Positions 1 to 11,754 of a stretch of DNA of 64,000 bases are shown here, one piece after another. The position numbers and the translations under genes were made by a program. Under the pieces are notes generated by a model. That model did no database searches. It worked only from the letters and a program-made list of their open reading frames with translations, and was not told the DNA's origin. Origin of the DNA: Circinella minor (lineage: Eukaryota; Mucoromycota; Mucoromycetes; Mucorales; Lichtheimiaceae). Each line of letters starts with the position of its first letter. Positions within the stretch are counted from its first letter, which is position 1. The stretch spans positions 140,325 through 204,324 of the forward strand of contig JAEPRB010000049.1 of the NCBI GenBank assembly GCA_016758965.1, in the 5' to 3' direction.

Positions 1-33
1 TTATTTTAATCCATAATTTATATATTTAAATAG

Positions 34-2438
34 GCACATTTAACATGTGATGATTGTAATGTCTCTTTTTAAAAACGCCATTCAATAATACATACATATG
101 TATGCTTATTTGTTATGTATGTAAAAAAGAAAGACTAAATATAAATTTATGTTTATGTTTTTATTTATAGCTCGACCATGCCAACGATGCATCAAACGCG
201 GTTTGGCGCAAACTTGCACAGACGCTGTAAGGAAACGTGCAAAGTATCTTCAAGGAAACACAAGCGATAACAATAACAGCACTACTAGTACTTCTTCCTC
301 TTCTTCAACCGTTACTGCTCCCTCTACGGATCGTAAGTTTATTTTGTTATTAAGATGATCATTTTTATTTTTTAAAAGCGACCACCTTTTCCCCTTCTTT
401 CTCTCTATTTATTAATCTGTTTATCTAATCCTGTAACTTCTTCCCCAATTCACTATATGTACATTATATCTAATAATCAAACACTTTTTTTTATCTTTAG
501 TATTTACCAATAACTCATTTAGTGTCGATACAATGGGTGACCACCATCAACAATCATCACAACAACAATCGATGGGTAAACGCATACACTATATATTATC
601 ATAACAAATAAAAACAGTTTATATACTAACACAGCTTTTTTTTTTATATTTTTATTTAAAAGGCTTTGTCGACGCGAATCAACTTTTGAATTTCTCATTG
701 GGAGATCTTGGATTTGGTTCAGAATCAGCTGGTCTCGAGTATGGATTTATTGGCAACATGTTACAAAATCCATTGGATCCATCATCACTTAATGACGTTA
801 ATAATCCACCATCAGCGGCAATGAATCTTGCAAATAGTTCAACGGCTTTGTTACCACCCAACGCAAACAACAATAATAACGGATTTAGTTCTTCACCGTC
901 ATCCTCGACTCTATTTACATTATCCAATAATGGGCAACCAACATCTCAAACACCTTATATGGCACCACAAGGGTTATCATTATTTCCAATGTCTCAAACA
1001 GTTGCGTTTGCCCCGGGTGCAAACCCTCTGGCTAATACTCAATTACCACATCAAGAAGTAACTACACCTACAAATACGAATACCACAATAACGACACCAA
1101 CAAGTACTCCAAATTCTACAACGATTTCAGTTAGTAGCAGTAGCACAAACAAGAAAAATAGCAATAACAAGAATGATAATAAAAATAGTGGAAATAATAA
1201 GGATAATGAACAACAACGATCGTCCTCTACTTCCTCGTCGTCATCGAAACAACAATTCGCAGCGATTCAACAAAAATCACCCAATAATTTTACAATCACC
1301 ACAACACCTGTTGCTTCGTCACCTACATCTCAGTCCAACATATCCCCTTCATCATCGCCGTCTGCTACAAAACGTCATAATGCATCTATATCTTCTGCTG
1401 GTAGTAATGGGATCGTACCCCGACGGAAACTAAATACCCCGGAAACGGTATATCTTGGTGTAAGACGACCGTTTAATTATGCGGAAGGATTTCATTATCT
1501 TATTGAATATGTTAAAGAAAAGTAAGTATCTTTCTTTTGTTCCCTCGGATTTATTTAAAAAGAAAGTAAAAAGAAGAGTTTTATATATACTATTGTTTGT
1601 GGATCACTATTTCGGTGAATTGACCCGGACCCCGTCTTTTCTTTTCTTTTTTATTAGAATGAGCCGAGAGGATTTAATGCGGATCAGTCGAGCGTTAGCA
1701 TTGTTTCGACCTTCATTTCTTGCATTAATTATGAACTTAAACGAAGAAGATTTAGTGTTTATGGAAAAATGTATTCAACGAACATTACTGGTAAAGTAGC
1801 TAATGGTTATTTATGGTTATAGTTAGCATAGATAAAATTGGAAATAAATAAATGTATGATGTTCCTGATCTATTTTTTTATATATAGGAATATGAAAAGC
1901 TGATCAGTTTCTCGGGAACACCTACAGTTGTATGGCGGAGGACGGGTGAAGTATGTTTAGTTGGGAAAGAATTTCTTCTTTTAACGCAATGGCCAAGGGA
2001 TACGTTATTGAATAAAAAAACATATATTTACGAGGTAATTGTTTGGGATTGGTTATGTATCACAAGATTATTGAAAGGGGAAAAGAGAGATGGATAAGCA
2101 AAAGCAACTAATTTATATAACTGATAAACCTTATATATATATAGCTGATGGATAATCGGTCAGCAGTAGAGTACTGGGAAAAATTTTCAACACATGCATT
2201 CGACAATACCGACAAGTCATGTACTTACTCTTGTATTTTAAAAACACCAAGTCAAAAAGCTGTTCCATGTACATTTTGTTTTACCATCAAACGAGATATT
2301 TTCGATCTTCCAAGTGTCATTGTTGGCAATGTAAGTATCGTACACGGACTTCCTGTTATATATACAATGTAATATAATATAAATATAAATATACTAAATA
2401 CTATCATTTTATAATAGTTTCTTCCTATTTTGAGTTAA
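34..2438 (+). CDS. Ert1/AcuK-like Zn2Cys6 transcription factor with PAS domain (5' partial)
   Basis: This resembles the fungal activators of gluconeogenesis (Ert1/AcuK, related to Rds2/AcuM), nuclear regulators of PCK and FBP genes. Deduced exons: 34-55, 171-332, 501-575, 663-1521, 1658-1790, 1888-2034, 2145-2330, 2418-2438, all GT-AG and in phase. The first exons give [19 protein letters not shown], the distal part of a Zn2Cys6 cluster; the first two cysteines and the start lie left of the window. A conserved [19 protein letters not shown] block follows, then about 200 residues rich in Ser/Thr/Asn. The C-terminal part has the PAS-like region: [30 protein letters not shown], then [12 protein letters not shown] and [19 protein letters not shown]. 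It ends in NFLPILS. The family is secure, but which paralogue (Ert1 or Rds2) is not. There are no disabling mutations in the visible part. Confidence 0.9.
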
Positions 2439-3673
2439 CAGAAAAAAACACATACCCTTTCTTACACACCACGCGCAACTTACTATTTTCCCCTCATCTT
2501 TTTCTCTCTTCCTTTTTCTTTCCTAATTGTAATTAGTAATATTTTAATCAATGAAAGCATTTTGTTTTTTGTTTTTTTTTGGGGGGGGGGTATATATGCA
2601 TATTGTCTATTATTTTTACCCCCAGTAAAACAAGATTTTGGTTACGCTAAATGATTACAAAAAAAAAGGGACACCTATACTTAACAATCATGGGAACAAT
2701 AAGATTCCGTACGGATTTCCATTTTAGTCCTTATGCTTCACGCTGGTAAACCTTTTTTAGGCCTCATACGCTCTTTGATAAGGATAATGATAAAAAAAAT
2801 AACAATCTTTCATATGATCTTGTTACTTCATATTACTATTTACTGACTTCTCACTATTTTATGGAAGACAGTCATGGGAACTTTAACATACGCAAAGTTT
2901 TATTTTTTCTTTCCACACACACACACACTCACTCACACACAATGACAGAAAAAATTAAGGAAAATTAATACTTGTTTTTTTTTTAGTTTTGTGAAACCAA
3001 CTATATTTTCATAAACCTGAAATCATATGTATGACTATGATCATTTCCTGCTGTCATAATACTTCCCTTGGGCATATAGAAATTATTCTTTTGAATGTTG
3101 TATAAATTATAAACTCGTTTTCATCAAAATTCTTAGAAAAAACACTATAGATTCAGGGGAATTATAGTAGGTAATATAAGGTGAAAAAAAAGACCAATTC
3201 AAAGTTTATATGTTGAATATGTATACAGAGGTAGCAAAGTTGTTATCAGCTATAGTATTTGGGATTGTTAGAGCAACCATATAAATAATTTTTCTTCTTT
3301 TACTTATAATTAACTGTCAGTTTATTGCTTAAAGCTCGATTGAGGTTCATTTACTTTTTCGACGATTGTTATTCTTTTCCTACTTTACGATAACACGGTT
3401 CAACACTATAGACATATGAAGAACAGCAAATTTGTCTTATTACTGGAATACTTATTAATATATAAGAGAAAATAGATAAATAATTTTGTAAGGAAATACT
3501 CAATAAACAATGTTCAAAACAAAAGATAGATAATAACAAAGAAAAAAAAGGTATAAGAATGAACTATGGTATTCATGTAGTAATATAAAAGTAGCATTAT
3601 AAATATATAAAAAGAAAAATGTAAAAAAAAAAAAAGTTAATAAAAGAAAGAAATAAACTAGGTGATAATGAAT
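2439..3673. other. intergenic, AT-rich
   Basis: No supported gene. It contains a T9-G10 homopolymer junction at 2572-2590 and a CA-rich microsatellite at about 2913-2940. It separates two convergent genes, so both 3' ends lie here. Confidence 0.7.
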
Positions 3674-4510
3674 CTAAGTTGTTTCATCGTCGCTTTCATT
3701 TTTCTTTGGTTTCTTTGACTTTTGGTCTTCTGTTGGTTTTCCACCATTACCATCATTTCCATTCTTGGGTACACAGTCTGAAGTATTAATAAAACACCAA
3801 GTGATATCAAGAACACCAGTAACTAAGTCACCCAAAGACTCGAATACAATTTTTGTCAAATCAAGCGATCCTATTATAATATATATTTAGCATGCTAAAG
3901 CCATATAAAAGAACAAGTATATTACTTTTTAAGTAAAAAGTATATATAATGTATTACCTTCTTTACAACCAGGGCATTTATCGCGGACTTCAGCAATAGT
4001 TTCTTTATCTCCATGTCGAATCAGTATCTTTTTACCACACATACTTGGATCATATTGTATGCTATTCTATAAGGATTATAAAATGAAAAGTTAAAATTTT
4101 CTTTCTATCATAATCACGACAAAATATGTCATCTATCATAAAGTTGTTAGAAATTTACCACAGCAACAATTCGGCTGGTACTACTCTCCGATTTACCACA
4201 TGAACCTATATATATATATATATATTTCGTTAGAGTACATCAGAAACGATGGCATTATTACACAGTACGTATATAAAAAAATATATTAGTAAAAATTGTA
4301 TATACCTTCAGTGCCACCTTCGCTTGCATTCTCTGGTGTGAAAAAGGTCGCTTTTCCTGTGTTATGAAATACCTCCTCGACCAGCTCGCCAACAGCGTTA
4401 CCACGTTTCTCCAATTGATTGACAATCGGCGTACTCCATACTAAGGCACTAGAAGATAACACTAGAATAGTTAGGGAAGCAATAAAGATGGTTGTATACG
4501 CTTTTCTCAT
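3674..4510 (-). CDS. Secreted RlpA-like double-psi beta-barrel (barwin/expansin-like) protein A
   Basis: Deduced exons (minus strand): 4306-4510, 4159-4205, 3958-4066, 3674-3870, giving 185 aa. An upstream in-frame extension exists, but the ATG at 4510 is chosen because it starts directly with a signal peptide: basic MRK, a hydrophobic run, then an Ala/Ser-rich cleavage region. A dibasic LEKR around residue 36 looks like a Kex2-type processing site. The domain begins at GKATFF, continues with EGSCGKSES and RIVAVNS, then CGKKILIRHGDKETIAEV, the diagnostic VRDKCPGC, and LDLTKIVFESLG...GVLDITW. Cysteines are spaced as in fungal RlpA-like/barwin proteins. The tail is Lys/Asp/Glu-rich. No GH45-type catalytic domain is present, so a wall- or polysaccharide-binding role is inference. 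It is paralogous to the gene at 13261-13888. Confidence 0.85.
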
Positions 4511-7500
4511 TTTTATTGTGTGTAATAAAAATAGAAGAAAGTGGATAATAAAGATACAGGGATAAAAGAGAAAACAAGAACTAATAAAAAGAAAAGACAA
4601 AAAGATGATTCGATTCTTTTATTTCTTTTTGAAGTTGAAAAACCCTGTTTTCCCACTTAAATGTAATGTATGTGCTCTTTAGTTTTTCTTTATTTGTGTA
4701 TTTTTATAACAAGAAAACAAGTATAATCAATGTATATTATGTTTATTTTGCGCTTCTTCTTTTTAAGGAGTCAAATATGTACAGGCCACTTGTAGAAGAA
4801 TTATGTATCGTCAAGTTGACAAGAGAAAAGCAACAAGGTTTTAGGGAGTATAAAAAACAGCAGTGCTCTTACTATATTTAATAGCTTAGTATCGAATTAT
4901 TTCTCTTTTCTTTCTTTACTGTCATGCAATCCCGGATGTGTGATCGCCCCTTTTTTGTTGCTGTCTTACCTGTCCCGAAAGTATAAAGGAGAGATAGGAG
5001 AATTTCCTTTTTTATAAACATGAGATACTATGTTAAAGTCCACAGTAAGAAAATAAGCTGTTGTATATCCAATACTTGGAAACAACTAAAATTTACACAA
5101 TAAATTATAATATAAAAGAAAGCTACCACTTTTTTAGTAGCACTTCATCTATTCCTGTTTATAGAACTATATGATAGTTGTTAAATACAAATAATTATTA
5201 TTTTTCATTCACACTACAAAAACGCTTGCGCAGCTTAATGGTATCAATGGAGCCCACGTGGTGTTTTGTAAACACAAAATGGGATGTCAAAAGCGCTACA
5301 TATTCATTTTTACGTATTTTACTAACGTTTTGCTAACCAATAACAACAAGCAACAAAATATAACTTACACAATGGTCAAATAGATATCATTATAATTGCT
5401 CACTAATTATAAATACTTATTATAATACATTTCTTTATTTTGTTTGTTTACTTGTTTGTTTAAATTTCTTGATTTTTTGAGTTACGTGGTATGCATATCT
5501 CGGCATCTGCAGTTTGGAATCTCTTACAGATGACCTATTTATGCAACTACACCCAAAAAAGCAAAAGAAGATCACTGTCGCCACTTTCTATTTTTTCTAT
5601 CTCAACCTTAATCCCCAGTTTTCAAGTTCCATGTACGCTATGCAGCAACCTGTACCAGATCGTTGTTAAACAACACATTTATACTACTACTACGTTTTTT
5701 TTGTTAAAGAATAATCGCCAGCTGGTACTTTTTTAATTGATGTAGTTCTCCCTTGTCATATCATTGCTTTTGATAAAAAAAACATTAATGTGGCTTCAAC
5801 CTCTCTTATTTATGCGCACGTATGCTCGCTCCATTATCATACTGCTGGATAACTTGGAGCGATATATCATGTATAATATATAACATTATTGCCACTACCA
5901 CTAATGATCTTGGCGGTCATCTCTTACGTACATGCATCGTATTTTTCTGCATGTACGTATGACCTCATTTTTTCCTTTACTTCATATCAAATAATAATAC
6001 TGTACTTAAGCTATGCCGATTAATACTTGTCTATAAATTCATTTGATATAGAGTAGTAGATAGAAAAAATGGTATAATCAAATTCATTATAGCTATTTAG
6101 CATACTAATTATGCTAGAAGTACATGCATGCCTCTGTACGTATTCAAATGTCGATGTGAATATAAGATTCTTGTGAGTGCAGAAACAAAACCAGCAGAGT
6201 ACACTACCAAGCATATATTATATACAGAAGTACCGATTTTTACTAGGTTCCCGACAGCCAGTCACCTCTGGCTTGGCTGTAAGAAAGCTTGAAGATTGAT
6301 ACCCTCCTCAAAAACAATGATCTGATGAAGCCACCTGTGTTATCAATTTTCTCTGAGTAAACAGCCACACCGTTTTATTGATGACAAATATAAAATAAGT
6401 AGGATTAACTTTCCCTTGCCAAGGAGCGAAATTACTTTTGCTTTTGCAGAGAAATGACGTAGCTCAACGTTTTCTATTACAATTTGAAACATTTCCATTA
6501 ATACAATATTGGCGAATAGTTAATCATAACATCAAGAATAGCGACAACAACAATGATAATGTTGCTCTACTACATTAATATATGTTTAAATACAATCTGT
6601 TCCAGACCAGTCCACCCTTAATGATTACTGATGGACAAGGCAAGGTTTATTCAATCAGATACATAATTCGACATATCTCAGCAATACATCCTATCTACAG
6701 ATAAACGTTCTCATCAACATGATTGGATTTGTAGTGACGATTGAAATAGTTACAAAGAATGTACTATGGCAATATAATTTATAATAACAAAAATGTACGA
6801 ATATTAGTACACGATGTTTAATTCGAATGATACTGCTTAATTTTTTGCTCATGAATTCAAATCGTTTTTAGTATATAAGAAATGTAATACCTTTTTTCAG
6901 TAACCAGTAGAATTTACTTATCGCTTGATATCAGTACTGATAGACTGATTTTGTTTTTACACAATGGCCATGTTATATTGATAGTGACATATGATGTATC
7001 AGTACTAGGTAGGGAAAAGAATACAATCGAGAATTTGTGTTCGAAAATTTGGTATCCAATGATCAGCGTCACAGTTTTTTATACACTTAGAAAAACAATG
7101 TCTAAATAAGTAGTCAAGAAGTTCATATTATTTCCCTACAGTATCCATAGTGTAGCATTTTATTAACAACACGATCGTGATGTGCTGATTCAAAAAAAAT
7201 CTCAGACAGGAGGCAAAAAGAGAGCTGAACTCTGTTCCAGTTATGATGCCTGAGGTAACCTTATTCAACATGGTGTGAAACATCTAAAATCATTTACGTG
7301 CCAAAAAAAAAAGATTTGGTTATATAATTTACCCTATACTGCAAGGATTGTGGATCCTTTATGGTCAACCAATAACAATAGAGGAGATAAAAAGATTTTT
7401 TCAAGATCATAAGTTGTTTTGAAAGGTTTTAAATGCTCCATACCACTAAGCAATGGGGAACTTACGTATGTGGCTACGTTGATGGAAAATACAATAGATT

Positions 7501-7737
7501 CTTTAGTATATTTTGGTAGTTGTTATTTTTGTTCGCATTTTTACACTCATCCAAATATTCTGTTTTGATCATTTCCGACAGTTCTCAAAAGAGATGGTTA
7601 ATAATACGCTAAAAAATCTTTTGACGCTAAATAGTTGGAACATAAGAATGAGATTTAACATGAAAACATACTACATAATTACTTAACAATGGTTACTAGG
7701 AGACATAGCATCTCAAAACGAGCATCTTTTAAAATAA
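4511..7737. other. long intergenic region, gene-poor
   Basis: About 3.2 kb without a supported gene. Reading frames here are short and lack splice-consistent continuation or recognisable motifs. The stretch just before 7738 is where the missing 5' half of the iron permease relic should lie, but I could not recognise the first transmembrane segments. A strong inverted repeat lies at 5925-5959 and a weaker one around 6252-6281. Confidence 0.6.
5925..5959. repeat. 12-bp perfect inverted repeat (hairpin)
   Basis: Left arm TACGTACATGCA at 5925-5936 and right arm TGCATGTACGTA at 5948-5959 are perfect reverse complements around an 11-nt loop. Outside them, GGTCA near 5915 and TGACC after the right arm can also pair across a small bulge. 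No gene is adjacent. It could be a relic of a small inverted-repeat element or a cruciform-forming site. Confidence 0.6.
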
Positions 7738-8588
7738 AAGTATATTGGTGTATTTGTTTTATACGTACTGTTCTTCGTGAAGGTCTTGAAGCTGTTGTAT
7801 TTATTGGTGGTGTATGTTTATTTTCTTTTCATTATGAATCAAGTATATACAATACAATATATTTATTTATTTATTTTAAAATATCAACATATATATATAT
7901 ATATAGGTATCCCTTAATGTACAAGCCAAATCAATTCCTACTGCTGCTATCATGGGTTTTCTTTGTGGATGTCTTGTAGGTTTCATTGTTTATCGTGGTG
8001 GTTCCATTTTACATTTACGTTGGTTCTTTATTGTATTTACAATGATTTTGTGTTTGATAACTGCTGGACTTGTATCTAAAGCTGTTGGTTACTTTGAACA
8101 ATATGCATGGAATCAAGTTATTGGTGGTGAAGCTGCAGAAGAAGGTGGTGATGTTATTGCTTACAAGGTGACAATCGCTGTATGGCATGTTTCTTGGAGC
8201 AATTCAGAATTGAATGTTGATAGTAATGGTGGTTGATAAGTTAATTTTTTCTTTATTATATATATATGTTTCATATATTGTTTAAATTAACATATATAAA
8301 TAGGCAAAACTTCAATGCTATTCTCGGTTGGAACAATACAGCAACCATGGGTACAATTATTAGTTATTGTTTGTATTGGTTACTTGTTGCAGCATGCTTA
8401 GTCTACATGTTCTATAAAGAAAGAAATGTTGCTATTAGTAAAGCTAAACGTGGTGAATTCAATAATAGTAAAATGCTAAGCAATTTATTGACCAAGATGG
8501 TCAAATTATTGGCAAGGAAGTTATTGATGAAGAACGTATTGCCATAGTCGAAGGCGAAAAAGTTCGTGTCGCTTCCATTAAAGCTTAG
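7738..8588 (+). pseudogene. FTR1-type high-affinity iron permease, 5'-truncated and broken
   Basis: The recognisable sequence is the second half of a plasma-membrane iron permease that works with a multicopper ferroxidase. Fragments: TVLREGLEAVVFIGG (with the REGLE iron-binding motif, 7776-7790) up to 7811; a GT-AG intron 7812-7906; VSLNVQAKSIPTAAIMGF and further membrane segments up to LNVDSNGG; then QNFNAILGWNNTATMG, IISYCLYWLLVAACL; and the conserved tail VEGEKVRVASIKA ending at 8588. Breaks: no recognisable first half or start; the frame shifts just before TVLREGLE; the donor of the second intron reads AT (8236-8237) where GT is expected, so the frame runs into TGA; and one A is missing from the run at 8470-8473, shifting the tail. 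No FET3-type ferroxidase gene is adjacent. Confidence 0.88.
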
Positions 8589-9771
8589 ATATTACAAAAT
8601 GTTTTTTTCATAAAATATAATATAAAAATTATTTATTTCTTCCTCTTCTACTCCTCCCCCCTCCCCTACTCATTTTTTATATAACTTATATTCCACAACA
8701 TTTGTTACGTACATATTCTCTTTTATTTCATTACTTTAATAATATTTCATATTGTACCTATTTTATTTTTTATTTTATTTTTATTATTATTAATTACTAT
8801 ACATATAATATATAATCTTTTTTTTTTGTTTTATTATTCTTACTATATAATAATCTTTTAAATGTTATAAATGATTTAAACTTTGAAGGGACAATTTCAC
8901 CTAAAAAGGATAAACGGTAACTTGGCTCCGCTGAATATTTTTTTATTTTTTTCTTCTTTTATGGTCATTTAAAATTATCAGATAAAGAAGATTGATCAAA
9001 TTCGGAGCTTAAAAGATTTTTCAATTGACATTAACATGAACACCCGACAGCAACCAAAAGTCGTGCCATCTTGCGGTCGTGCGCATCCCCTTAATTTGAC
9101 TCCGCTGTCTTTGGTAGTGCCTTGCTATCCTGTCGTCCTCTATGTTTTAAATTTACCACACTATAGATCATAAAAAAGATCTTAAACATGTTCTTTAATA
9201 ACTCTTGATATTTCATAATATGATATAAGTTCTTCATAATAATAAGATTATATAAATATATAGATGGAAGTATCATAAATAACACACATACAATATATTA
9301 TATGTTAACTTGATTTATACATTGTTACGATTCCAAATATGATTGTGAACAAATAGTTTATCTTAAAATACACATTTTGTTTTCATCTTTTTTTTAATAG
9401 TTGTTGTGCCTATTTTATGGTTTTTTACTACTAACATATATATATATATATATATATATATTACTTTTCTTTAGTAAAAAGGTATATTGGTCTATAATCA
9501 ACTTCAGCGTCACTGTATTTATAATTTTTTTTATTACAGCCCTGTTATAATTTCGTACTCTTGTATATATAATATAATTGTACAATACTTTTTTTTTAAT
9601 TTATCTTGTGCTTTAATAAGTTGAATAAGTTAATTATTATCATTATACTACTGAGTAAAAAAGAAAATCACTCAAAATGAAACAAAGGCGCCGTTTTTTT
9701 AACGTCACCATATGTTCGAAAGTATTATTTATGCAAAGGTACAACTTGGAGGGCAGGATAGTCATGAAGGA
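8589..9771. other. intergenic, AT-rich
   Basis: No supported gene. It includes a pyrimidine-rich stretch after the permease relic and an (AT)n microsatellite at about 9436-9461. Short minus-strand frames near 9091-9285 show no family signature. Confidence 0.6.
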
Positions 9772-10920
9772 TCAATGGCTCGACCAACACAACAGAATAA
9801 AATAAACATAGTCATGGGGGGATGGCACGACTTTTAGTGCCTGCCAATTTGATTCTGTAACATCATATATGTCCGCAAGTGTGTATTTATTGATTTGTTG
9901 TGCAATGGCCGTTGAAATAAAATGACTGGTTTTTTTTACAGTTCTTCTCCACTTGCACAAATCGAGTATTGGTTCGTGCAGAATCTCCAACTCCACCAAA
10001 CTCTTCACAATCACAAACTGACACAATGCATGTCCAACGATGAAAAAAACAGTTATGTTAAGATCCCTCGTCTGCCAATAAAATCAAAGTAGTCCATGCT
10101 GAGGTTTTTTTTCTCGGAAATATAAAAAAAAAATTCCAGATACAAGCATTCAATCAGAGGTTTTTACTTTGTTGGTAGCATTTCATGGTTGATGTAGCAT
10201 CCGGTTTTTTAAATTCATTTGAGCAAACTTCTATATCGTCACGATCATTTTGTTCAATTAAAATCAACACATCCAACTTTCTTCCATATTTAGTCCCATC
10301 TTCACTTATGATTTGATTGGATTTTGCAGCTTCACTGGATGATTCACCATATTTGGCAAAGATCTTTGTATTTTTAAACAAAATATCCAATAGGGGGGTT
10401 CAAAAATGAAATCTGCGTCTCTTGAGACGCAGTTTATACTTTTTGAAGTCTACGAAATCTGCAGATTTCTAATATTTCTTGGAACTTGCGTACGAAGGTT
10501 GCTTCACAAAACTTGTGTTCTCTCGCCCAAATAGGTATGTCAAATACACTATATTATTATATTCGGCATAAAGTTACATTTTGTATTAAAATAACAATTC
10601 GTTATATTCAGCATGAACTTACATTTTGTAAATAATACAAAGCAAAAGTTACCTTTCGCTATTTTTGTCCTTTACTTCAAATTTTTTCTCATCCAAAAAA
10701 TTTATAATTTGATCCGTGTTGACGCTATATAAAAGCACATATTTTAGAAAATAAGCTATATAAATGTTCCCAGTTCACTTACTTACGTATCTGCAAAAAC
10801 CTCCAATTCAGAAAAAAGATTATCAATCATCTTCTTATCCGCTTCATCCAAACCATTATCAAATTCTTCCTTTAGCTCACTAGACCTCCTAATGATTTCC
10901 AAATAATCGTTGCCAGACAT
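9772..10920 (-). pseudogene. decayed multi-exon protein with PD-(D/E)XK-like signature (Mucorales-type repeated family)
   Basis: Minus-strand segments read as one degraded protein. A segment from 10920 gives MSGNDYLEIIRR...FSELEVFADT; a GT-AG intron leads to VNTDQIINFLDEKKFEVK; another leads to SVFDIPIWAREHKFCEATFV. After a break, GRKLDVLILIEQ and VCSNEFKKPDATS follow, then QQSKNL. The D...(N)EFKK pattern fits a PD-(D/E)XK nuclease-like core, and I recall similar proteins repeated in Mucorales genomes. Damage: after QQSKNL the expected Arg codon is TGA, then LNACIW continues in frame; the segment MDYFDFIGRRGILT ends in TAA; a perfect 9-bp-arm palindrome (CTGCGTCTC, TT, GAGACGCAG, near 10411-10430) interrupts the middle. 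The last part (9772-10026) keeps an open frame. The function is unknown; the nuclease fold is inference. Confidence 0.5.
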
Positions 10921-11046
10921 GGTGTGTTTATAATAGCTCCGGTAAGAGTGATATATCTATACCACTAAATATAATTTATCAGTCTTAATATCTTACATAA
11001 GGTAATTTTGTATCGCATCCTCGAATACAGCTTTGAATGCGTAGTC

Positions 11047-11160
11047 AACCGGGGGTTTGGGGGCTTGCCCCAATGGAGGAGTCAAGGGGGGGTTACCCCT
11101 CTTGCGACGTGGACCCGTTCAATGACACGAAGCGAGACAGGGACCGCTAGTGAAATTCAA
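11047..11160. mobile_element. GC-rich hairpin-bearing insertion-like segment
   Basis: An abrupt GC-rich patch sits in otherwise AT-rich DNA. It carries GGGGC-TT-GCCCC and AGGGG...CCCCT stem-loops and is flanked on its right by an AT-rich inverted repeat (around CAAACAATTTGAATTGTTTAA). It separates two sets of exon-like segments on the minus strand. I have a memory of similar G-run/C-run motifs scattered in fungal genomes, but no terminal repeats or target-site duplication could be fixed by eye. Confidence 0.35.
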
Positions 11161-11198
11161 ACAATTTGAATTGTTTAATTTTTCGAATTCACTTTGTT

Positions 11199-11754
11199 CT
11201 ACTGGCGCAAATACGTTGTTAAATGGATTCGCTTTGCTCCAGCTTCTTGGAATGCTTCTGTGTTATGTGTGTTATGACCAGCTTCACCCTGAGCAATGAC
11301 TACTACATCCTTAAATACTCCTCGCAACACACGGAGTGATGCCAATTCATATTCATGGGCTGTGTTTCTCTAATAAATAATAGTTACTTAACAAAACAAA
11401 ACAAAAAAAAAACTTACTCTCTCCTTGACGACTTCGAAGATTCTTGTGAATAGCGGACTGGCGGATTTGGGACTAAATAACGTAAATCCTAGTAAATAAG
11501 AGAAGATTCAGAAGATTCATAATAAAAAAGAAAACTTACGCGGCTTGTAACTTTTGGCCTACTCTTTCTTTCCTAATTACTTCATTGTATTGCTTCACCC
11601 AAAAAGAATGCCATTCCAAGGCAGTTTCACTTTGCAAAGAAAATGACGCGTGTTGAACGGCATTGTATTTACGAGATACAAAGTCAGAAAACGTGGGTTT
11701 GGTTGTTACAATAAAGTATTCCTTTAAAACACCGTACACTGAAAAACCAGACAT
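11199..11754 (-). CDS. hypothetical protein, possibly the N-terminal part of the decayed family to its left
   Basis: Exons 11540-11754, 11418-11472 and 11199-11369 join in phase across two clean GT-AG introns to give 146 aa with no internal stop. The protein starts MSGFSVYGVLKEYF and includes FSDFVSRKYNAVQHASF, LEWHSFWVKQYNEVIRK, PLFTRIFEVVKER, and VLRGVFKDVVVIAQGEAGH. The frame closes at CAG TAG beside the GC-rich patch. That position suggests the original gene ran on to the segment AFKAVFEDAIQNYL beyond the patch and then to the 9772-10920 relic, the insertion having cut it. I do not recognise the family. Whether this is a real short gene or the head of a pseudogene is open. Confidence 0.45.
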
